NCBI RefSeq assembly: GCF_040436345.1
Contig: NC_133232.1
Coordinates: 16,000,220 to 16,064,219 of the forward strand
Reading direction: 5' to 3'
Length of the DNA: 64,000 bases
Source: Pagrus major
Lineage: Eukaryota; Chordata; Actinopteri; Spariformes; Sparidae
The translations under genes were made by a program, and so were the position numbers. Shown here piece by piece: positions 60,254 through 64,000 of the stretch; positions within the stretch are counted from its first letter, which is position 1, and the number at the start of each line of letters is the position of its first letter. A model generated the notes under the pieces. It had not been told where the DNA came from. It saw only the letters and a program-made list of their open reading frames with translations, and made no database searches.

Positions 60254-63200
60254 CTGGGCACTCAAATGAGAAATGTGCATGTGTTCAGTATTGCAGAAAG
60301 GTGTAGTGTGTGTTCACTGTATGCATGTATTGTTTCACCTGTGTACAAGTGTTTGTCTGCTTGCGCAAAGTCACACTATCAGGAATCACTTTACATTGAT
60401 TGCATCATTGATTGCTGATGAAGCCATTTTTACACAAAAGAAACTGTATCATGTTCCTGTGTGTTACATGAAATGTGGAAAAATGTTGAACAGGTTTACG
60501 TGACTGTTAAGGGAAAAGGAAGTGGGAGCAACAATGAACAGAGGAAGAAAACGACTTCCTTTTTCATGAACCTTTGTATCCAGTTTTGTTTTTGTTTGAA
60601 TACAATAATATATATATATATATATATATTAACTATTTTATTTATTATGACTGTTACTCAAGGTACTGTTTTTTACATAGCTGTCTGAATGTGTCTTGTG
60701 ATGTACTTCAGTGTGAAGACAGCATTGTTATAATATTTACTGTTTGTGCAGAGATATACACCCTCTGGCCAGTGAATCCCAATGACAATGTATTCTGTTG
60801 AATGACAGTGTATGCATTTCCCCTGATGGTGGTGAAAAGGCTGATGGCCTCCGGTGACACTTACTCTACTCGAACAAAACACTGAGCTTAGTTCAATAAG
60901 GAAGACTTTCCCATTCAATACTCTCTTTGTACTCCTGATCTGTGTCATTCTGTGTAAATTGAAAAATGAAGAATGAAGAAATGTAAAATTTCAACTTATT
61001 TGTGGTTTTGCAGAAACATACTTTTGTTGTTTATTATTTTTAACTATTGCCATAAGTCCCCATACTTCCATAAAGTAAGGGGACTTATGACAGACAACAT
61101 AAATAAATCAAAATAGAAATATCAGATCTAAGATACCCTGACTTATACAGGTCCTTAAATTGTCTTAAATTCAGTTTTATTAAAGTCCCTAAATTGTCTT
61201 ACATTTGAATTTGTGAGGTCTTATTTGCTACAAATATTTTTATCAATTTTTTATTTATCCAACTTTTTATTTCTTTTTTTTCTAAATGGATCAAGCTCTT
61301 TTGGACCTCCCACTGAAACTAATGCACTTACTTTTTGGCAAAATGTAGATTCACCTAAATCATTTTAAAAACCTTATTCCTACACAAGACCTTCCTCTGC
61401 ATGGGATCACACATAGTTTAATGGTTGAATGAGAAAATGATTTGTCAAAAATCTGTCTTGAATTTGGATGAAAATGATCTTGAAAAGGTCTTTAATAGCA
61501 TAAAAACTGTCCGACACCTGTAGACACCCTGTTACAGTCCCTAGTATGGGTCAGGCTCCAAAAACACTGGATCCTTCAATTTCCCATAATGCTTGATAGC
61601 ATCATTTATTTGAACCTTCCACCCTGGTAAATGCCCACATACAGGATGTGTAGTACTACTAATGACTGGCAAACGGACTTTTACATGTAAAAGCCAATGA
61701 AGTGCTCCTATAATCCACCTACCTTGTGTAGATAATTGAACCACCATCACAATCATTATCAGTCCTTACAACAAATCACCCTGTCTTGACTGAAAAAAAG
61801 TGAGCTCATATACAAAGTAACAGCCTTGACTTAACTTGCACTAAGCTCCATGTTTAACAGATGTGTATTTGCAAAAATAAGTAGAGTATGACACTGTAAG
61901 GCTGATTAGACGGCTGGATTTTTACTCAAAAAATTTGGATTAGCTTCAAACACAAAATATAACATAAAAATGCAACAAGTACAAGAGAATGATTGGTATC
62001 CAAAGGATTCACTCTTAATTGCTTTTTGTACATAGTTTTACAGAGAAGAAATATTTCAACATGTTTTACATTTGTTATGATTTTCTGTCTGTATCAGTCA
62101 CATTCACACATTCTCTGTTACATTTCATTAGGTGGTGTTTGCTGGGGCTCAGAACTGGCAACAAATAAATTACAACAATGCTAAAAAGTGCTTGACTGAT
62201 TCTAAAGTAGCTCATATAAGGCTTCTCTTAGGGCAGTATCCTCAGTGTCTCTCGCACACCCAGTACAATTCAAAGACCAGTCTGTCCCAGAACTGAGGCA
62301 ATACACCACTGCCTTCCATTCAAATCACTGCTGTGGCTCAAACACCTAGAACACAGTATACAGGGGATTTCCTACTGTATGTGCAAATGGGGAAGCCCTG
62401 ATGTGTGGTAGTTGCAAAATATCATGTGACATTTGTGTCGAAACCATGTAGAAACAGAGGAATCTGATATTGTCCAGTGAAAGCCTGGAGAGACAGGTTC
62501 AAGAACAGTATATTTCCATGACAACTAAGCATCTCTATCCACTGAGGAAGGAGATGTGATGTGGCTGGAAGCTTCAAAAAGCTTTCAAGAAAATGGACAC
62601 CCCAAAATGTTCTTACATCAAAAGTTCCACCTCTTTTGTTATGGTTTAATTTAACAGCTGCCTTTTCCTCAATACCTTTCCATTGTTATCTTTAATTTAA
62701 CGGTTTAATCTTTTCTCTTTTGCTACTGTAGGTGTAATGTCATAATTATATCTATTAAGGCCGGATTTGTTACACTTTCCTCTAAAATTCACATATAGAA
62801 ATGAAAAGACATCACTAGTCAGTGTCAGACCTGCTCAGAGAAATAACCTGTATGATCAGTCATGAAAATGATGATCAGTAATAATAGCTGTCAGATTAAA
62901 GTGAGAGATGGAGGTACAGTAGCAGCCCTGTGAGATGTCCATCAATCAGCCAAATGTTGAGACTGTTGCTACCAGCAGAGAACAACATGAGAACTACATG
63001 ACTCTATAGCACCACCGTGTGGTGGGATAGTATTGTAGGGCTCAACTAATCTCTGTGTGGCTGGTGGATGCAAAAACTCCAAAGTTCACCAGTTTTTCCT
63101 CCAGTGACCCAGAAACAGATTCATCACCGTTATCCCAACGTGAGCATGACACCACTTGTAAAAATATAAACAGTGTGAAGTATAAATACATACAGGATGG

Positions 63201-63535
63201 AGATCTTTTAAAGGGATACTCAGATAATCGTTCAGTATTGCACTTCCATGAAGTTGGAGGACAGATTTAAAAAAGGGAAAAGCAATGGTCCATGCAACCG
63301 ATTTTACATTCAGTCAAACTCTGAAATGGATCTCAGCAGGGAGAGCAGGGGAGGCTTTTACATTGTTCCTCTGTGAGGCTGATTGTAAAACAATAGTTAC
63401 ATCAAAAAGATCGAAATGTATTCATATTTATTTTGATTATTTCAAATCTGACGTGGGGTAAAAATATTATAGTGCCCTCAGCAGCCATGGACCTGTCGAC
63501 TGTTCCTGGTTCACTCACTATATATCTGTATTAAA
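60254..63535. other. nod1 3' UTR and downstream intergenic sequence
   Basis: A TA microsatellite lies at 60606-60630. AATAAA occurs at about 61102, a possible poly(A) signal. No further gene was recognised; frames such as 61541-61756 (minus) look repeat-derived. Confidence 0.45.
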
Positions 63536-63942
63536 GGGTCACTCCACCAATTGTACACTTTAAAGTGTGTTTTCAAGTCTTAGGGAGTACTACTGCTTAT
63601 GTGAAAAAAGTAGTATCATGCCTTTTGTGGCTCCAGAGGAATCTGCATATAATCTGATAATTGGCTTCCATTGATGTCACTCAGTGGCTAACTTGCATTG
63701 TGGGTAATGTAGGTTCCAGGTTTTGAAAAGGAAGAACAATGCATGGATTAAACGGTGACATCTCTGGTTGTGCTGTATCGATTTTAATCATTTGTTTTTA
63801 AACTGTCTGTAATGAGTCCAACAGTGTTATAGGAGTGCAATGCTGGAGCTGTGGTCTGCTTTTCCAAACGTGGCGCCTACATTACCGACAACGCAACTTA
63901 GCCATTAGACTTTAATGTGTAAAATTGGTGGAGTTACCATTT
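63533..63942. repeat. MITE near window end
   Basis: Left AAAGGGTCACTCCACCAATTG and right AAAATTGGTGGAGTTACCA are near-perfect inverse termini, with TACACTTTAAAGT/ACTTTAATGTGTA further in. About 410 bp; the superfamily is not clear. Confidence 0.72.
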
Positions 63943-64000
63943 TACTGTTTATTTAGCAGCTCTCTTTTTTGACATTATAGAGTGACTGATTGACATTCAG

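Noticed and set aside
1..64000. tRNA, rRNA or other classical RNA genes
   Set aside because: No convincing cloverleaf, A/B box pair or rRNA block was seen by eye; a covariance-model scan would be needed to exclude small RNAs.

Overview
This is vertebrate DNA, almost certainly from a ray-finned (teleost) fish. It is AT-rich and carries two intron-rich genes with GT-AG introns, both on the + strand. The introns are full of fish-type repeats: Tc1/mariner, hAT and Harbinger MITEs, DIRS and Penelope elements, L1- and L2-like LINEs, and long micro- and minisatellites. No prokaryotic, CRISPR or viral region was seen.

Layout. 1-5.7 kb: no confident gene, except a candidate signal-peptide exon at 2721-2769; repeats include a foldback element at 820-1400. 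5.8-47.1 kb: enpp2 (autotaxin, secreted lysophospholipase D), reconstructed as 25 coding exons with every splice phase compatible. It has two somatomedin-B domains (the second with RGD), a phosphodiesterase domain with all metal-binding residues and the Thr nucleophile, and a nuclease-like domain with an EF-hand-like loop. Exons 3-25 are firm, exon 2 is probable, and the first exon is uncertain. 47.1-52.4 kb: enpp2 3' UTR with poly(A) signals, then an intergenic stretch with a minisatellite of about 41 copies of a 19-bp unit. 52.4-60.25 kb: nod1, a cytosolic peptidoglycan sensor, complete in 11 coding exons (941 codons): CARD, NACHT with Walker A and B, and LRRs encoded one per 84-nt exon. 60.3-64 kb: no gene recognised, one MITE near the end.

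The two genes are not one pathway. Enpp2 makes extracellular lysophosphatidic acid, and Nod1 activates RIPK2/NF-kB signalling inside the cell. Their tandem arrangement is a locus property. The most unusual material lies in the introns: an 8.4-kb intron 15 filled with L2, L1 and hAT remains; an internally deleted DIRS element whose terminal repeat was hit by a hAT MITE with a perfect 8-bp target duplication; a nest of four MITEs; a perfect 42-bp hairpin; and an 800-bp pentanucleotide array inside nod1. I found no clearly new biochemical system. The best new leads are the alternative enpp2 N-termini and the repeat arrays flanking and inside nod1.
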